The translations under genes and the position numbers were made by a program. Below, piece after piece: positions 1 through 9,064 of a stretch of 64,000 bases of DNA. How positions within the stretch are numbered: the first letter of the stretch is position 1; every line of letters begins with the position of its first letter. Source of the stretch: UBA2421 sp002343075. GTDB lineage: Bacteria; Planctomycetota; Phycisphaerae; Tepidisphaerales; Tepidisphaeraceae. The stretch is from positions 124,001 to 188,000 of the forward strand of contig CALJLN010000003.1 of NCBI GenBank assembly GCA_937982565.1, written 5' to 3'. Under the pieces are notes generated by a model. It made no database searches and was not told the DNA's origin. It saw only the letters and a list, made by a program, of their open reading frames with translations.

Positions 1-59
1 TTGAATGAGTAGGTCGGCGCAGGGGCCGTTACTGAGGAGCCAAGCCCGATAACTTGGTG

Positions 60-79
60 CCTCACAGTTTCCTGTGAGG
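60..79. other. Short perfect hairpin of unknown role
   Basis: CCTCACAG at 60-67 pairs with CTGTGAGG at 72-79 around a 4-nt loop. All three + frames are stopped within the first 15 bases, so positions 13-86 are probably the 3' untranslated part of a transcript starting left of the window, possibly a structured RNA. I do not recognise an RNA family. Confidence 0.35.
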
Positions 80-88
80 AGAAATGGC

Positions 89-145
89 GGCGTGCGATGC
101 CCTTTCGGTGGCTGACCGATGGGCATCGCACGCCGTCGTATTTTT
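89..145 (+). terminator. Rho-independent terminator of an upstream gene
   Basis: A 14-bp stem (89-102 with 121-134) continues into an inner TCGGT/ACCGA stem (105-109 with 115-119). A run of five T follows at 141-145. It should end transcription of a gene lying left of the window. Confidence 0.75.
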
Positions 146-203
146 GCGGTGCGTTGCAGAAGTGAGGCAGCGTTAACGCCGATCAATATTACAGGAATAT
201 CGC

Positions 204-1646
204 TTGAAAGTTAGAAGTTTCCCCATTTTCATTGTATGCCTCCTCATGGCGGGGCTTGCTTCAACTGCATCCTCCGCGGGGGTGGTTTGGCGCTCGCACC
301 CTGACGCGCAGGCGATGATCGTCGCGGGGGTGGTGCTCTTCATGCTGGCGGCGGTGGCAGGACTGCTGGCGGTCACCGTGTTAAGAAGCAATTGCCGCGA
401 TGCCGCCAAGCGATTGGTAGACCAGATTGCTGATGGGGCGGTGGAGCGAATTCCCGTCAAACAGTCGGAGATTCGCCCCCTTGCCAACGCAATCAATGAT
501 CTGGTCGACTACAGCAATCAGAAAGTTGCCGACGCCAATCTGCGTTTCAAGGAGCTGGAGATTCAATTGAAGGTGGCGCATGCAGAGCGGCAGCATGCTG
601 AGGCGATTATCAAGAGCATTTCGGATGCGGTCTTGGTGACAGATCGGTTTGATGAACTTGTGCTCGCTAACGAATCCGCTGCAAAGGCGCTGCAGTTCAA
701 GACCGAACAACCCCGGCGGACCCCAGTGGACCAGGTGCTATCCGATGCCAAGGTGGTTGACCTCATCCGCGAAATGCGGCAGAGCGGCAGCATCAACGGG
801 CGTCGGGTTGTAGAACATACGACGGCTGTCTCGGGTGTTGACCGAACCTACAAGGTCACCCTGTCATGCGTGGCGGATGAGGCACGCTCGGCCGAGAGCA
901 ACGAGCCTGCCGGGGTGGTGTGTGTGCTGCACGATATGACGCGCGAAAAAGAGATCGCGCAAATGAAGAATGATTTTGTGAGTCACGTCAGCCACGAACT
1001 GCGCACGCCCCTCGCCAGTATTCGGGCGTATGTTGAGATGCTGGTAGACGGCGAAGCGACCGACGAGAAGACCCGACGCGATTTCTACGAGATTATTCAG
1101 TCGGAGTCGAATCGCCTGGGGCGATTGATTGACAACATTTTGAGCATCAGCCGGATCGAGTCAGGGCTGGTGAAGGTGAACAAGCAGCCGATCAGCCTTA
1201 GTGTCGTGATGAAGGATGCAATTGAAGTCATCGCACCGCAAGCCAAGACCAAGAATATCAGCATCGAAGAGCGTGTTCCTCCGGCGTTCTATCAGACGCT
1301 TGCCGATCGGGACATGCTCTATCAGGCGTTACTAAATCTCATGAGCAACTCGGTGAAGTACACGCCCGAGGGCGGCCGGCTCATCATTGAGACCGTCGTG
1401 GATGAATCAGCGAAGAAGGTGGTTGCCAAGATAACTGACAATGGGGTTGGCATTCCGGCAAAGGATCTGCCCATGCTGTTTGGCAAGTTCTTTAGAGTGG
1501 AGTCCAACAACAAGATGGCCAGCGGCACCGGCCTTGGCCTTTCGCTCGTAAAGCACATCGTAGAAGGCGTGCATCAGGGAAGAGTGTTTGTGACCAGTGA
1601 AGAAGGAAAAGGTAGCACGTTCGGCTTCGAACTGCCGCTTGTTTAG
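204..1646 (+). CDS. Membrane-bound sensor histidine kinase with PAS domain
   Basis: This 480-aa protein starts at TTG with an AGGA-type site about 7 nt upstream. Two membrane segments lie at about residues 6-28 and 37-60, with only a short external loop between them. A linker, then a PAS-like region (about 125-245), precede the HisKA and HATPase_c domains. The H-box SHELRTPL has its phospho-accepting His at 264. The N-box NLMSNSVKYTP, the G1 box DNGVGIP, the F-box and the G2 box GTGLGLSLVKHIVE are all intact, so it should be catalytically active. The signal is unknown, and the small outer loop suggests sensing within the membrane or through PAS. The receiver gene follows 20 bp downstream and is the likely partner. 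Confidence 0.93.
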   Translation: MKVRSFPIFIVCLLMAGLASTASSAGVVWRSHPDAQAMIVAGVVLFMLAAVAGLLAVTVLRSNCRDAAKRLVDQIADGAVERIPVKQSEIRPLANAINDLVDYSNQKVADANLRFKELEIQLKVAHAERQHAEAIIKSISDAVLVTDRFDELVLANESAAKALQFKTEQPRRTPVDQVLSDAKVVDLIREMRQSGSINGRRVVEHTTAVSGVDRTYKVTLSCVADEARSAESNEPAGVVCVLHDMTREKEIAQMKNDFVSHVSHELRTPLASIRAYVEMLVDGEATDEKTRRDFYEIIQSESNRLGRLIDNILSISRIESGLVKVNKQPISLSVVMKDAIEVIAPQAKTKNISIEERVPPAFYQTLADRDMLYQALLNLMSNSVKYTPEGGRLIIETVVDESAKKVVAKITDNGVGIPAKDLPMLFGKFFRVESNNKMASGTGLGLSLVKHIVEGVHQGRVFVTSEEGKGSTFGFELPLV

Positions 1647-1666
1647 AGATCAGATGGGAGAAAGCT

Positions 1667-2044
1667 ATGTCGCAGCGAACCATACTCGTCGCAGATGATG
1701 AGTCACACATTCTAAACGTCGTATCGTTGAAACTACGCAACGCGGGTTTCAAGGTGCTGACGGCGAACAATGGCCAGGAGGCATATGACATTGCCACCGC
1801 CGAACATCCCGACTTGTTGATTACGGATTTTCATATGCCTCAGTTGTCTGGGATTGAGCTGTGCAAGAAGTTGAAGGAGTCAGCGGCAACTGCAGGCATT
1901 CCGGCCATCATGCTTACGGCAAGAGGCTACAACCTTGAGCCGGGTGATACCGAGCAATCAGGGATTAACCAGCTAATCAGCAAACCCTTTAGCCCGCGGC
2001 AGTTGTTGACTGCGGTGAATGACGTGCTTGGGATTGCAGCCTGA
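1667..2044 (+). CDS. Stand-alone receiver-domain response regulator
   Basis: This is a CheY-like 125-aa protein with no output domain. The acidic pair D10/D11, phospho-acceptor D54 (in LLITDFHMPQ), T84 and K106 (SKPFS) are all present, so phosphorylation should be possible. A GGGAG site lies 6 nt before the ATG. It follows the sensor kinase gene and precedes an HD-GYP gene by about 35 bp. It probably relays phosphate from that kinase and acts by protein contact, for example on the HD-GYP or motor proteins. The exact target cannot be read from sequence. Confidence 0.93.
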   Translation: MSQRTILVADDESHILNVVSLKLRNAGFKVLTANNGQEAYDIATAEHPDLLITDFHMPQLSGIELCKKLKESAATAGIPAIMLTARGYNLEPGDTEQSGINQLISKPFSPRQLLTAVNDVLGIAA

Positions 2045-2079
2045 TTAATCGCAAGGAAGGCGATTCGGAGTCATTGACG

Positions 2080-3768
2080 ATGTCCAGTGCGCGGGTCAAC
2101 AACAGGATCGAGCCGATTGCGGGTAGCCAGCTGGCACCAGAGGTGCTTGCGCGGCTGGCCGAGCGAGCACGTGCGAGCGGGATCATGTTCGCCGCCGCAT
2201 TGCCCGACGGCACGGTGTACTATGCTGACGACTGTTGCGCGGAACTCTTCAAGGGGTATGCTGCAGGGTTGATGCAATCTGTCGGAAAGCAGGCATCGGA
2301 GCAGCACGCGGAAAACGTGTCCGTTGACCGACCGAGTGCTGAGCGAGCGTGCGAGATCGTCCCGGGAGTGCTCACGGCGGCCGAGCCGTACTCAGATCGG
2401 AAGGGTATCGATGGCTTTATCCTCGCGGCGGCGAAATCGGTCGACTTTTCGTTGAATGACCCTGTCATACGCCATGCGGCTCAATTCGGGCTTGAACTGA
2501 ATTGGCTGAATCGCCATGCGCAGGTGTTGCCTGGCTATGGCCCCGAGGCATTGTCGTGCCAAGTGCAGGTTCTGCGGCAATCCATCGAAGACTGCGCCTT
2601 GATCAACCGGCAGAAGCGGGAACTGGAGTCGCTTTCGACGCAGTTGTCAAACACCTATGAAGAGTTGTCGCTGATCTATCAACTCTCCAGCGGGATGAAA
2701 GTCAATCGCGCGCCCGCGGACTTCTTCAGGCAGGCCTGCTCCGACGTGATGGGGGTGCTGGACGTGCGCGGGATGGGTGTGGCGCTCCGAGGCGAAGGTG
2801 CGTTGAATCAGCCTCCGACCATCTTCGGCGAGATTAATCCGCAGCCCGGTGAACTCGACCGGCTTACGCAGTATGTGATGGACTGGTTCGAGAGTGGGAA
2901 AAGCGTACTTCTGGTCAATCATCTCCATCGCGACCCGGCACTGAGCTTCTTCGCAGCCTCGGCACGACAGTTGCTTGCTGTGCCCCTCACGCGCGGCCGA
3001 CAGCTACTCGGATGCCTCTTCGCGATGGATAAGCGCGTGGATGAATTCAATAGCGTCGATAGCAAGCTTCTGGGAAGCATCGGCGACGAGTCGGCGGTCT
3101 ATCTCGAAAACACCAGTCTGTTTGAAGATGTGCATGAACTTGTAATGGGACTGCTGCACAGCCTCACCTCTGCCGTTGATGCCAAGGATGCTTATACCTG
3201 TGGCCATAGCGAGCGCGTGGCATTGATCAGCAGGCACCTTGCGCTTGCTGCAGGCATGTCTGAACAGCAAGCCGACCGAATTTATATGGCGGGTCTGTTG
3301 CATGACGTCGGCAAAATCGGTGTACCCGAAGGTGTGTTGCAGAAAACGGGCAAGCTGACAGCCGAAGAGTTTGAACAGATTAAGCGTCATCCAGACGTCG
3401 GCGCGCGCATTTTGCGAGATATCAAACAAATTGAAGACCTGATTCCCGGTGTGCTTCGCCATCATGAGAGATACGACGGAAAAGGCTATCCCGGCGGTCT
3501 GGCAGGGGATGCCATTCCTCTAATGGGAAGGATCATCTGTCTTGCCGATTGCTTCGATGCGATGACCTCAAGCCGGACCTATCGCAAGGCGTTGCCCGTA
3601 GAAGTCGCCCTGATGGAGATCCGCCGTTGCGCGGGCACGCAGTTTGATCCGATGCTGGCTGATGCGTTCGTTAAGTTTGAACCTGATGAACTTAGGGACC
3701 TTCTAAAGAACCATTCGGTATCGCCCCGCCGGATGTTGGCGCAACAGCCTGCACTTCGTGCCGCTTGA
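2080..3768 (+). CDS. HD-GYP cyclic-di-GMP phosphodiesterase with GAF-like domain
   Basis: The N-terminal ~190 residues are not recognisable. A coiled stretch (QKRELESLSTQLSN) and a GAF-like region (about 210-345) precede a C-terminal HD-GYP domain. The domain carries LLHDVGKIG with the HD dyad at 408-409, HPDVGARIL, and HHERYDGKGYPGG at about 461-473. It keeps the metal ligands and the GYP signature, so it should hydrolyse c-di-GMP to pGpG or GMP in the cytoplasm. I chose ATG 2080 over TTG 2074 because GGAG at 2067-2070 is then well spaced. The gene sits between the receiver and STAS genes in one run, which suggests that the phosphorelay controls local c-di-GMP upstream of the MshEN-bearing ATPase two genes on. 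Confidence 0.9.
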   Translation: MSSARVNNRIEPIAGSQLAPEVLARLAERARASGIMFAAALPDGTVYYADDCCAELFKGYAAGLMQSVGKQASEQHAENVSVDRPSAERACEIVPGVLTAAEPYSDRKGIDGFILAAAKSVDFSLNDPVIRHAAQFGLELNWLNRHAQVLPGYGPEALSCQVQVLRQSIEDCALINRQKRELESLSTQLSNTYEELSLIYQLSSGMKVNRAPADFFRQACSDVMGVLDVRGMGVALRGEGALNQPPTIFGEINPQPGELDRLTQYVMDWFESGKSVLLVNHLHRDPALSFFAASARQLLAVPLTRGRQLLGCLFAMDKRVDEFNSVDSKLLGSIGDESAVYLENTSLFEDVHELVMGLLHSLTSAVDAKDAYTCGHSERVALISRHLALAAGMSEQQADRIYMAGLLHDVGKIGVPEGVLQKTGKLTAEEFEQIKRHPDVGARILRDIKQIEDLIPGVLRHHERYDGKGYPGGLAGDAIPLMGRIICLADCFDAMTSSRTYRKALPVEVALMEIRRCAGTQFDPMLADAFVKFEPDELRDLLKNHSVSPRRMLAQQPALRAA

Positions 3769-3787
3769 ACGACTGCGAGAGACTGTT

Positions 3788-4126
3788 ATGGCAGTAAAAT
3801 GTGATGAATATAACAAAGTGTGCGTTCTGACACTCGCAGGTGATCTGGCGGGCGACGAGAACACGCTCGTGCAGAACCAGATGGAAGCGATGATCGAGAC
3901 GCGCCACCTTGCCGATTTTGTCGTTGATTTTGAGAAATGCCATTTTATCGACAGCAAGGGCCTTTCCACCCTGCTCTGGGCCAAGCGGCGGTGTGAAGAC
4001 CTCTTTGGCCAATTCAAGCTCGCCAATCTTGACGACAACTGCCGCAAAATCCTTGAAATCACACGACTTAGCCATCGTTTTGAGTCGCACAACGGCCTCG
4101 AGAGCGCGCTGAAAACGATGTCATAA
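3788..4126 (+). CDS. STAS-domain protein (anti-sigma-factor antagonist type)
   Basis: This 112-aa single-domain protein fits the SpoIIAA/RsbV-like STAS fold: a beta-rich start (VCVLTLAGDL) and the central FVVDFEKCHFIDSKGLSTLL. The last segment matches the usual phosphorylatable 'D-S-x-G' loop, with S at the expected site (DSKG). I prefer ATG 3788, preceded by GAGAGA, to GTG 3758, which would overlap the previous gene. No anti-sigma kinase or phosphatase is encoded beside it. Its partner may be elsewhere, or it may scaffold the adjacent c-di-GMP/pilus proteins. Confidence 0.85.
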   Translation: MAVKCDEYNKVCVLTLAGDLAGDENTLVQNQMEAMIETRHLADFVVDFEKCHFIDSKGLSTLLWAKRRCEDLFGQFKLANLDDNCRKILEITRLSHRFESHNGLESALKTMS

Positions 4127-4167
4127 GTAAACGCCCGCGGGTGACACGCATTCGCGGCAAGATAACC

Positions 4168-5874
4168 ATGGTCGCCACTACAACAGCACGAAAACCTCTT
4201 GGCCAGCTCCTGCTCGACAGCGGGCTCGTCACCGCTGAGCAGCTTGAACTCGTGCTGCAGGAGCAGAAGAAGCACAACCATCAAAAGTTGCTTGGTGAGC
4301 TGCTGGTTGAATTGCAGATTTGTAGCGATGACCAGATCACCGAAGCGCTGGCGAGCGCCTACGGTGTACCTTACGCGCGCATCAGCCCTAAACTGGCAGA
4401 TGCACAAACGATCGCACTTCTTCCAAAGGAGTTTCTTGAGAAGCATCAGGTACTTCCGCTGTTTCTCGTCGAGAACGTGCTGACGGTTGCCGTCAGCGAG
4501 CCGGCCAATCTCTTTCTTCTCGAAGAAATCGAACGAATCAGCGGGTTCTCGGTGCAACTCGTTGCGGCGACAGCGCGTGATATCAAGAGCACCTTGCAAA
4601 CCTATCTTCCCAATGACAAGGTCTTTGTCATTGATGAGATCATGGACGATGCCAAGCTCGAAGAGTTCACGCTCATCGAGGAGAAGATTGAAGACATTGG
4701 CGATCTGAAAGAGGCGGCCGGCGATTCGCCCGTCATTAAGCTGGTGAACTACATTGTGTACACCGCTGTTCGGGAGGGTGCCAGCGACGTTCACATCGAG
4801 CCCAACGAGAGCGCGCTTCGAATTCGCCTTCGAGTTGACGGCCGACTAGTCGAGAAAATGCGACCGCCGGCGATGATGGCGTCGGCGGTCGCCAGCCGAA
4901 TCAAGATCATGGCCGGCCTGGACATCGCCGAACGCCGCCTGCCCCAGGACGGCGGCATTCATGTGATGATGGATAAACGCCCGGTCGACCTTCGTGTGAG
5001 CACGATGCCGGGGCGCCACGGCGAGAAAGTCGTCATTCGTATCATCGATAACGATAAGGCGAGCGTAAATCTGGAGAAGCTCGGCTTCGGCGTCGATACG
5101 CTCAAGGAATGGCGGCGACTCATCAACCTCCCACACGGCATCTTGCTCGTCACCGGGCCCACCGGCAGCGGCAAGACGACGTCGCTCTATGCGGCGCTCA
5201 AAGAGATAAATGTTGATGATGTCAACATTTGCACGATCGAAGACCCGGTTGAATACAACCTTGCAGGTGTGAATCAGTTTCAGGTAAACGAGCGAGCCGG
5301 CTTTACTTTTGCCAGCGCGCTCCGCTCGCTATTGCGGCAAGACCCCGATGTCATCATGGTGGGCGAGATTCGCGATGGCGAGACCGCTAGGCTGGCGACG
5401 CAGGGCGCGCTCACCGGGCACATGGTGCTCAGTACACTGCACACCAACGACGCGCCCGGCGCGATCACCCGGCTGATTAACCTTGGCATCGAACCCTATC
5501 TCGTGGCAGCGAGCGTTACAGGCGTTCTAGCGCAGCGGCTGGTGCGCAAGCTATGCCCGCAGTGCCGTCAGCCGTATACACCGGCGCCGAATGAATTGCG
5601 CATTCTCGAAAGAACCGTCGGTGCCGTAGAAAAGCTCTACAAGCCTGTCGGCTGCTCTGCTTGCAGAAATCTTGGCTTTGTTGGCCGAATTGGCATCTAT
5701 GAACTTTTTGCGCCGACCGACGAGATGTATGAGATGATTGCCAATGGCGCTACGCTTCACAATCTAAAAGTCATGGCCAAGAAGGGTGGAATGCTTTCGC
5801 TACGCGATGATGGCATGGAAAAAGTGCGCTCTGGAATCACCACCCTTGAAGAGGTGTATCGGGCGACCGCGTAG
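4168..5874 (+). CDS. Type IV pilus/type II secretion assembly ATPase (PilB/GspE family) with MshEN domain
   Basis: This hexameric motor ATPase would extend pili or pseudopili from the cytoplasmic face. The N-terminus has an MshEN-type motif, LG-x3-L-x2-SG then L-x3-L-x2-Q (LGQLLLDSG..LELVLQEQ). A second, imperfect copy (LGELLVELQ) has lost its Gly. MshEN motifs are known c-di-GMP binding sites. The ATPase core has Walker A GPTGSGKTT (K336), an Asp box TIEDPVEYN, Walker B DVIMVGEIRD, and a His box HMVLSTLHTNDA. A four-cysteine zinc site follows (CPQC..CSAC). ATG 4168 is chosen, and in-frame GTG 4141 is the alternative. PilC follows 42 bp downstream. Confidence 0.93.
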   Translation: MVATTTARKPLGQLLLDSGLVTAEQLELVLQEQKKHNHQKLLGELLVELQICSDDQITEALASAYGVPYARISPKLADAQTIALLPKEFLEKHQVLPLFLVENVLTVAVSEPANLFLLEEIERISGFSVQLVAATARDIKSTLQTYLPNDKVFVIDEIMDDAKLEEFTLIEEKIEDIGDLKEAAGDSPVIKLVNYIVYTAVREGASDVHIEPNESALRIRLRVDGRLVEKMRPPAMMASAVASRIKIMAGLDIAERRLPQDGGIHVMMDKRPVDLRVSTMPGRHGEKVVIRIIDNDKASVNLEKLGFGVDTLKEWRRLINLPHGILLVTGPTGSGKTTSLYAALKEINVDDVNICTIEDPVEYNLAGVNQFQVNERAGFTFASALRSLLRQDPDVIMVGEIRDGETARLATQGALTGHMVLSTLHTNDAPGAITRLINLGIEPYLVAASVTGVLAQRLVRKLCPQCRQPYTPAPNELRILERTVGAVEKLYKPVGCSACRNLGFVGRIGIYELFAPTDEMYEMIANGATLHNLKVMAKKGGMLSLRDDGMEKVRSGITTLEEVYRATA

Positions 5875-5916
5875 GCGGCGTTGGCCGCGAGTTGTATGAA
5901 GTACTGATGTAGGACG

Positions 5917-7137
5917 ATGCCGAACTATTCCTTTACCGCTCGCGACGAATCCGGCAGCATGACTACCGGTGCGATGACCGCGGCATCACGCGAAGATGTG
6001 CAGAAGGCGCTGCGCAGTGAAGGGAAGTATCCAATCACCATCAGGGAAGCCGGTGAAGCAGGCGTCACGACGACGATGGCGCGGGCGGCAGGGGGGATCA
6101 AGGTCACGCGCAAGGAACTGATCCATCTATCGACACAAATGTCGATCATGCTGGAAACCGGCGTCACCCTCAGCGAAGCGCTCGACACGATTGGCAGGCA
6201 AGCAAAGAACCCAAAGTACAAGGCCCTTACCTCGGAACTAAGCCAGGCCATTCAAGGCGGCGGCGACTTCTCGGCGGCGATCAGTCGACACCCTCGGTCG
6301 TTCCCCCGGTTATACATCTCACTCATGCGGGCGGCGGAGCGCAGCGGGATGATGTCGAAGATGCTCCAGCGCGCGACCGCATACCTTCGCGATGAGCAGG
6401 AGATCATCCGCCGCGTAAAGGGTGCCGTGACCTATCCGGCGATCATGCTCGGATTTGCGGTCTTGACTACTACATTTCTGCTCGCATTTGTACTGCCACG
6501 CTTTGCCACCATCTATTCCAACAAGGGTGCCTCGCTTCCTGTACCCACGCGCATTCTCATGGCGATGAGTAACTTTCTCGTCCACCACTGGCTGCCGATA
6601 CTCCTCGGCCTCGCGGCGGCGACATTTGGCATTTGGATGCTCATGCGATCAGAGGCGGGACGGCGCGGCTGGCACGTTGCTCAACTTAGGCTCCCGGTCT
6701 TTGGTTCGGTCTTCCGCCAGCTAAATGTCTCACGTGGGTTGCGCATGATGGGCACGCTTAGCGGGTCGGGTGTAAACCTCCTCGATTGCGTGGAGAACAC
6801 CATCGACGCCACCACCAACGCCTGCTACCGCGACATGTGGACGCGGGTCTCCCAGCGGATTAAGCAGGGGAAGCCGATGAGCGAAGAACTGGGATCGACC
6901 GCTCTTGTGCCTCCCGATGTCGCGCAGATGCTGCATAGCGGTGAACATAGCGGGAAGCTCGCTATTGTGATGGAGCAAGTCGCCGTCTACTCCGAGGCCG
7001 AGCTAAAAGAAAAGATCACCGAACTCACCCGCTACATTGAGCCAGCCATGATCATCATCATGGGTCTGATCATCGGCGGGGTGGCGCTGGCGTTGATGTT
7101 GCCGGTATTCACCATGGGCAAGGTCATCGCCAGCTAA
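5917..7137 (+). CDS. Type II secretion/type IV pilus inner-membrane platform protein (GspF/PilC)
   Basis: This 406-aa protein has the usual duplicated T2SSF domain layout. A soluble T2SSF helical bundle (about 65-170) is followed by a membrane segment (about 168-195), a second hydrophobic span (about 218-242), a second T2SSF domain, and a final membrane span (YIEPAMIIIMGLIIGGVALA) near the C-terminus. It forms the membrane platform turned by the upstream ATPase. Its stop overlaps the stop of the convergent sugar isomerase gene by 3 nt. No pilin or secretin gene is in the window, so pilus assembly and pseudopilus secretion remain equally possible. Confidence 0.93.
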   Translation: MPNYSFTARDESGSMTTGAMTAASREDVQKALRSEGKYPITIREAGEAGVTTTMARAAGGIKVTRKELIHLSTQMSIMLETGVTLSEALDTIGRQAKNPKYKALTSELSQAIQGGGDFSAAISRHPRSFPRLYISLMRAAERSGMMSKMLQRATAYLRDEQEIIRRVKGAVTYPAIMLGFAVLTTTFLLAFVLPRFATIYSNKGASLPVPTRILMAMSNFLVHHWLPILLGLAAATFGIWMLMRSEAGRRGWHVAQLRLPVFGSVFRQLNVSRGLRMMGTLSGSGVNLLDCVENTIDATTNACYRDMWTRVSQRIKQGKPMSEELGSTALVPPDVAQMLHSGEHSGKLAIVMEQVAVYSEAELKEKITELTRYIEPAMIIIMGLIIGGVALALMLPVFTMGKVIAS

Positions 7138-8003
7138 ATCAACTTGCGCAAGTACTCCAGCCCTAGTCGAATCGCCATTGTCGGCTCTTCCATCCCTTCA
7201 AACTCAAGGCTCAGCCACTGGTCATAGCCCGCTGCCTTTAACAGCTTGATCTGGGCCGGAATGTCGATCGTGCCATGCCCCACAATCGCCCCGCGGAGGG
7301 CAATTGCTGTCGGTGTGGCGAACCAACCGGTTGGCGGCATGCGATCCTTCGGCCGCACATGGAAGTCCTTCACATGCGCCATCTGCGCAAACTTTGCCAG
7401 GCGCTTAACCGCTTTCACCGGGTCATCGTTTACGCAAAGAAAGTTCCCCATGTCGATTGTCAGGCCAAAATTCGCGTGCTTTGCCGCCTTAAGCAGCGCC
7501 TCCACGCGCACTGCGGCCTGCATGAAGAACCCATGATTTTCCAGGCTTGTGCGGATTCGTTTCGTCGCGGCATAGTCCGCGACCTCACGGATCGCCGGAA
7601 CGACGTGCTTCACCGCATTCTCAAACGTTTTGGCGCCGCCAACCCCAGCACTATGCTCGCCATACCCGCGGGTCACATCGTGACGCATCGTCGTCACGCC
7701 CAATTCTGCGGCGATGTCGACGTGCTCCTTCAGCTTCGAAATCTCGTGCCGTTGTGTCTCGGCCCCCACCAGTAGTTCCGCGCCCACGCAATAGCTCACC
7801 ACCGTTAAGCCTGCCTTTTGGGCCACCTTGACCAGCTTGGCGGCTCGTCGAATCGGTGATGCGTCGGGCTTGTAAGGATCAAATCCGGCAAACTCAACCC
7901 CCGAAACACCGAAGTCGGCGATCTGCTCGACCGCTGCTTCGAGGCTTTTGTTTCCTTCCCGCATCCATCGCCAAAGTGAGTATGTACTGACTGCGAGTTG
8001 CAT
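7134..8003 (-). CDS. Sugar phosphate isomerase/epimerase family TIM-barrel protein
   Basis: The 289-aa protein belongs to the xylose isomerase-like AP-endonuclease-2 superfamily. Typical features are the start MQLAVSTYSLWRW, GVSGVEFAGFD, the metal-site region SLENHGFF, LTIDMGNFLC, and the C-terminal QWLSLEFEGME. Such proteins isomerise or epimerise sugars or sugar acids, but the substrate cannot be told. The start at 8003 has a strong GGAGGA just upstream. A longer reading to 8057 would run into the tsf terminator, so it is rejected. There is no obvious operon partner; the gene is convergent with pilC. Confidence 0.85.
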   Translation of the reverse strand: MQLAVSTYSLWRWMREGNKSLEAAVEQIADFGVSGVEFAGFDPYKPDASPIRRAAKLVKVAQKAGLTVVSYCVGAELLVGAETQRHEISKLKEHVDIAAELGVTTMRHDVTRGYGEHSAGVGGAKTFENAVKHVVPAIREVADYAATKRIRTSLENHGFFMQAAVRVEALLKAAKHANFGLTIDMGNFLCVNDDPVKAVKRLAKFAQMAHVKDFHVRPKDRMPPTGWFATPTAIALRGAIVGHGTIDIPAQIKLLKAAGYDQWLSLEFEGMEEPTMAIRLGLEYLRKLI

Positions 8004-8040
8004 CAATCCTCCAGAAACCGTGGCGCACGAGTGGTGCTGC

Positions 8041-8080
8041 AAAAAAGGGAAAGGCACGAACTGTTTTCACTTCGTGCCTT
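8041..8080 (-). terminator. Rho-independent terminator of rpsB-tsf
   Basis: Read on the minus strand, a perfect 10-bp stem (8071-8080 with 8051-8060) with a 10-nt loop is followed by CCC and then a run of six T (8041-8046). It lies 28 bp past the tsf stop. Confidence 0.85.
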
Positions 8081-8108
8081 CGTACCCAGATGCTGTCGTG
8101 CCTCAGTG

Positions 8109-8921
8109 TTAACGACCCACTTCAACCAGTTCATACTTAACCAGTTCCGCGCCGCTGTTCTTCAGCATGGCGCTGACGCTACCCTTAAATGCCTGGGCGT
8201 TGAAGAACTCCTGGTCGAGCAGAACGCGCTCTGCGAAGAACGCGTTGAGCTTTCCTTCGGCGATTTTCTCGGCGATCTGCTGCGGCTTGCCGGTTGCCTT
8301 GGCCTGTTCAACCGCAAGCTCGCGTTCCTTCGCCACGAGGTCCGCAGGGACGGCGTCGCGAGTCATGCCCAGTGGCTTGGCAAATGCGATGTGCCCACCC
8401 AGGCTCTTGATCAGGTCGTCGTTCACCTTGCCGTTGAGGCTCAGAAGAACGGCAATCTTGTTTGTGATGCTGTAGATGTACGCCCCGGCCGCGCCGCCGG
8501 GGTTGTTCACCGCGACTGCCTTGCCGAGTTGGACATTCTCCCCGGTCGTCTGCGCGACGGCGGTGAGATTAGCCTTGATTTCGGCGTCTTCCATCAGATT
8601 CGCCGTCGGGTCTTTCAGCAGCTTGGCGACTGCGGCGTCGAGAATCTTCAACACCGGGTCGCTCTTAGCGGTGAAATCGGTATTGCAATGCACGCTTACC
8701 GCTGCGGCGGTTTTGCCATCGTTGGAGACACCCACTTGCACGCGGCCTTCGCTCGTGGCTCGCTCTGTGATGCTCGACTTCACACCCTTTTTGCGAAACT
8801 CTTCAATGGCCTTACCCAGGTCGCCGCCTGTTTCGACCAGCATCTTCTTGCACTCCATCATGCCTTGGCCGGTCTTGGCACGAAGCTCATTTACCTGCGA
8901 GGCAGTAATCGTAGCGGACAT
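8109..8921 (-). CDS. tsf: Elongation factor Ts
   Basis: EF-Ts is the guanine-nucleotide exchange factor that recharges EF-Tu. The N-terminal UBA-like domain carries the family signature LRAKTGQGMMECKKMLVE, and the core motif VSVHCNTDFTAKSD (TDF contacts EF-Tu) is present. At 270 aa it is of normal length. Two consecutive ATGs are possible starts; the second (8921) is better spaced from the AGGAG site. It lies downstream of rpsB in the classic rpsB-tsf order, separated by about 140 bp, and is followed by a terminator. Confidence 0.97.
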   Translation of the reverse strand: MSATITASQVNELRAKTGQGMMECKKMLVETGGDLGKAIEEFRKKGVKSSITERATSEGRVQVGVSNDGKTAAAVSVHCNTDFTAKSDPVLKILDAAVAKLLKDPTANLMEDAEIKANLTAVAQTTGENVQLGKAVAVNNPGGAAGAYIYSITNKIAVLLSLNGKVNDDLIKSLGGHIAFAKPLGMTRDAVPADLVAKERELAVEQAKATGKPQQIAEKIAEGKLNAFFAERVLLDQEFFNAQAFKGSVSAMLKNSGAELVKYELVEVGR

Positions 8922-9064
8922 CATTATCTCCTATAGCTTTCAGTTGATACAAACCGCGGAGGCCCAGAGGAAGGACTGTGCTGTCCTTGGACTCTGGATG
9001 AGTCTCCGCGACCTCTGCACCGCTCGCAGTACGAATCTCTGCGGTGCAAAAACTGGAATGTTGG

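Noticed and set aside
1..80. tRNA or known riboswitch at the left edge
   Set aside because: No cloverleaf, and no motif of a riboswitch class that I know.
7998..8936. Plus-strand open frame over tsf
   Set aside because: It is antisense to EF-Ts and runs through its terminator, with no ribosome-binding site.
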